Origin: Rhynchosporium graminicola
Taxonomy: Eukaryota > Ascomycota > Leotiomycetes > Helotiales > Ploettnerulaceae
Assembly (NCBI GenBank): GCA_900074885.1
Contig: FJUW01000042.1
Location: 834,015-898,014, forward strand
DNA length: 64,000 bases
Reading direction: 5' to 3'
Shown here: piece by piece, positions 62,036-64,000 of the stretch
How positions within the stretch are numbered: the first letter of the stretch is position 1
How the letters are laid out: each line of letters opens with the position of its first letter
Translations under genes and position numbers: made by a program
The notes under the pieces: model-generated
The model's database searches: none
What the model was told of the DNA's origin: nothing
What the model saw: the letters and a program-made list of their open reading frames with translations, nothing else

Positions 62036-62271
62036 TATGACGGCGCATGGTATACGTGGAAGGGGGTAATATGACGGCGCATGGTATACGTGGCAGATAC
62101 GGGCTAGTATCGGTGCCTTAGGTATACCCTCCTTATATATATAGAAGGTGCAGACTCCTTTAGAGCTCTACATCTTTCTGTTTCCTTTGTACCAGACTAT
62201 ATAAGATCGCTCTTAGCCTTCCTACTTATTTATTCTTACTTATATACCGCCTTAAGTCTTATGTCGTTATA
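62036..62271 (+). repeat. Type A' 3' LTR with internal duplication
   Basis: Preceded by GGAAGGGGGTAA. The first 34 bp, TATGACGGCGC...AAGGGGGTAA, are repeated at once. It ends GTCGTTATA before AAGAT. Confidence 0.8.
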
Positions 62272-62276
62272 AAGAT

Positions 62277-62444
62277 AAGGAAGGAAGAAGAAGAGAGATA
62301 GAGTATAAGGCACCTTATATATATATACCGGTACTAGTCCGATACTATATCGGGTCGGATACTAGTTCTGCCGGGATACCTGTGAACTTAGGCCCTGTTA
62401 TCTATCCTTCTTCTCATGTGATATTCAGGTGAGCTGTCGTCATA
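62277..62444 (-). repeat. Gypsy type B 5' LTR, second part
   Basis: Continuation of the LTR interrupted at 60153. It keeps CTGTGAAC, CTCATGTG and GTGAGCTGTCGTC where the left LTR has TA-shifted versions, so it escaped much of the RIP damage. Confidence 0.82.
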
Positions 62445-63760
62445 TACGACTAAGAAGGCCAAATCAGGAGTGACTTTAGTTAGTTTAATCGAAGATATTA
62501 CTAATAAGGTAAGAGCGAGTGACTTTACCGGAAAGATAGCAGGTTAAGCTCTATATAGCAATAAGTCTATACCTAAGAAAGGAAGCGGCGGAGGAGCTAC
62601 TAAGCCGGCTAGTAAGGATACTAGGCCGACTTATAAGTACTGCAAATAGACGTCGCTAAAGTATACTCCAGAGAACTGTTTTATTATTAATAAACAGAAG
62701 AAGAAGGAGTTTAAGGAGAAGTCTGGAAAGAAGTAGATCCCGTATACCGAATAGCTAAAGAAGAAGGAGGGAGAGAGTAAGACTGATAAGACTAATAAGA
62801 AGAAGACTAGTAGTAGAAAGAAGAAGGATAATGATTCCGACGATAGTAGTATCTTCGGCGCAGCCCTTTTACTGTATTTCCCTACTATTACGGCTTCTAT
62901 AGCTATATTCTCTTATTATAATAAGTTATAATAGCTCTTCGATACCGGTGCTACGGAGCATATATCTAACGACCTTTCTAAATTTACCTTATATACGCTA
63001 AAAGACGACTTACCCTATATGCTTACCGTTAATAGGCCGTTACGCCCTACCGGGATTAGAAGTTATACGATTAAGGCGATAAAGACCGATAGTATAGTGC
63101 GTATATTAGAGTGCTATAATATACTATATATCCCGCAGTCTCTAGTCTACCTATACTCCGGTTCTAAATTAAACAAATTAGGAGGTTATTTGCGTAGTTC
63201 TATTCTCTATATATCTAAGGAGAAGGAGATCTATATAATTAATAAGAATCTATTTATTATTAAAGAAGAGACGACCTCCGGCGTAGAGTACGCTAGCCTT
63301 CCGGGTTTAAGCTTACCTGCAGCAGTAGAGTAAGCTATAGTCGATATAGAGCTTTAGTATAGACGTATATATTACGCTAGCTTTAACGTAGTATAACGCA
63401 CTCAATCTATAGTTACTAGTATAAAGTTTACAGAGCTTAAGACTAGTAGAACTCGCCTTTACGTACTATATAAGAAAGGCCGACCTATTCGGAAGGTTAA
63501 TAAGGTATCGGCACGTGCACGACCTACTAGATCGATAGATAAAATCCATATAGATATAGTATACCTTAAAACTAAGGGTCTAAATAGTCACTCTTACGCC
63601 TCTATCTTCTTATGCGCCTATTCGACTGGAAAGTAGGCTTTTATTTACGCTAAGAAGTCGGATATATACCTAGCTAATCAAAAGCTAATCAAGTTAGCCG
63701 AAATATAGTATTACTGCAAAATTAAGGTATAGAGATATAATAAGGGTAAGGAGTACTCTT
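62445..63760 (+). mobile_element. Ty1/copia element, continuation: end of gag, zinc knuckle, protease, start of integrase (relic)
   Basis: Resumes after TACGA in the codon phase of the part ending at 50859 (...NLDT then TKKAKSGVT). The CxxC...C zinc-knuckle relic is near 62640-62680, the aspartic protease motif DTGATEHIS near 62940-62970, a GAG_pre-integrase-like region near 63019-63350, and an integrase start (HIDIVYLK, FLCAYSTGKW) near 63545-63640. Residual stops are mainly TAG at expected Trp/Gln positions. A 104-codon open run (63019-63333) survives but is only part of the old polyprotein. The element is broken again at 63760. Confidence 0.8.
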
Positions 63761-64000
63761 TATGACGACAGCTCACCTGAATGTCACATGAGAAGAAGGA
63801 TAGATAATAGGGCCCGAGTTCATAGGTATCCCGGCAGAACTAGTATCTGACCTAGTATAGTATCGGACTAGTACTAGTATATATATATAAGGTGCTTTAT
63901 ACTCTATCTCTATTCTTCTTCCTTCCTTATCTTTTTATTTCCTTTATACTAGATTATATAAGATCGCTCTTAGCTTTCTTACTTATTTATTCTTACTTAT
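63761..64000 (+). mobile_element. Start of another gypsy type B LTR, inserted in copia integrase (runs off the window)
   Basis: Begins TATGACGACAGCTCACCTG and follows the type B LTR sequence in the plus orientation, opposite to the first gypsy copy. The last about 28 bp of the LTR, and any interior or solo status, lie outside the window. The expected target copy on this side is CTCTT (63756-63760). Confidence 0.8.

Larger units (their letters stand above)
60154..62271 (+). mobile_element. Non-autonomous LTR element (type A') inserted into the gypsy LTR
   Basis: 2,118 bp as assembled, flanked by AAGAT at 60149-60153 and 62272-62276. LTRs of 236 bp lie at 60154-60389 and 62036-62271: each is the 202-bp type A LTR with a 34-bp tandem duplication of its first bases plus a polypurine tract (AAGGGGGTAA). 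The interior begins TTAAATAGAAAGATTAAGA, then a gag-like short frame with stops, then tandem 186-bp repeats. There is no pol. An N at 61225 and an exact internal duplication suggest the assembled length is too long. Confidence 0.78.
50860..62444 (-). mobile_element. Ty3/gypsy chromovirus-type LTR retrotransposon, itself nested, inserted in copia gag
   Basis: The insertion is 11,585 bp, flanked by TACGA at 50855-50859 and 62445-62449. Removing the two younger insertions leaves about 7.8 kb, typical of gypsy elements. The left LTR is 50860-51128 (269 bp); the right LTR is 60054-60153 plus 62277-62444 (268 bp, interrupted). Minus-strand coding relics run gag (about 60050 to 59240), then protease, reverse transcriptase, RNase H, integrase and chromodomain down to about 52650. 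A polypurine tract (reverse complement GGGAGGGGGTAA) abuts the left LTR. Orientation is therefore right to left. Termini read TATG.../...TTATA and were probably TGTG.../...TTACA before RIP. Confidence 0.88.

Overview
The window comes from the nuclear genome of a filamentous ascomycete. Genes carry short introns (about 44-115 nt) with GTRAGT-like donors and CTAAC/CTAAT branch points. Intergenic DNA is long and rich in microsatellites. The last 14 kb is an AT-rich retrotransposon block with the transition-only damage expected from repeat-induced point mutation (RIP). The gene set would suit Leotiomycetes or another Pezizomycotina class, but I cannot name the species from the sequence alone.

Layout. 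1-528: 3' end of an unrecognised gene. 7512-11028: a JSN1/Puf1-type RNA-binding protein with an RRM and PUF repeats. 15315-16936 (minus): a secreted GH75 chitosanase with two tandem cysteine-rich C-terminal modules. 19136-20671 (minus): an oleate delta-12 desaturase. 27552-28190 (minus): a possible decayed regulator. 28468-47811: a siderophore locus. 49.56-64 kb: nested LTR retrotransposons. Between these lie long gene-poor stretches.

Siderophore locus. Four genes fit one pathway: a Sit1/MirB-type siderophore-iron MFS permease (28468-30415, minus); a SidD/NPS6-type NRPS with architecture A-T-C-degenerate A-T-C (32889-39294, plus), divergent from the permease; a full-size ABC-B transporter (41310-45256); and a DUF1749 alpha/beta-hydrolase of the SidJ siderophore-hydrolase type (46698-47811). 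The intergenic regions upstream of these genes contain exact ATCWGATAA sites, the consensus of iron-responsive GATA repressors (SreA/Sre1/Fep1), or clustered ATCTAATC/GATTAGAT motifs. The expected reading is synthesis of a fusarinine/coprogen-type extracellular siderophore, transport, re-uptake and hydrolysis under iron repression. A short DNA transposon with terminal inverted repeats (39975-40689) sits between the NRPS and the ABC gene.

Retrotransposon block. A Ty1/copia element has its gag split by an 11.6-kb insertion (50860-62444) flanked by the 5-bp duplication TACGA; joining the flanks restores one reading frame. The insertion is a chromodomain Ty3/gypsy element in minus orientation. 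It was itself hit by two non-autonomous LTR elements: 57556-59234 (duplication AACTC) and 60154-62271 (duplication AAGAT). At 63761 the copia element is interrupted again by the same gypsy LTR. Beyond the gypsy pol, an antisense reading frame of unknown function is visible. An N at 61225 borders a 452-bp exact duplication that looks like an assembly error.
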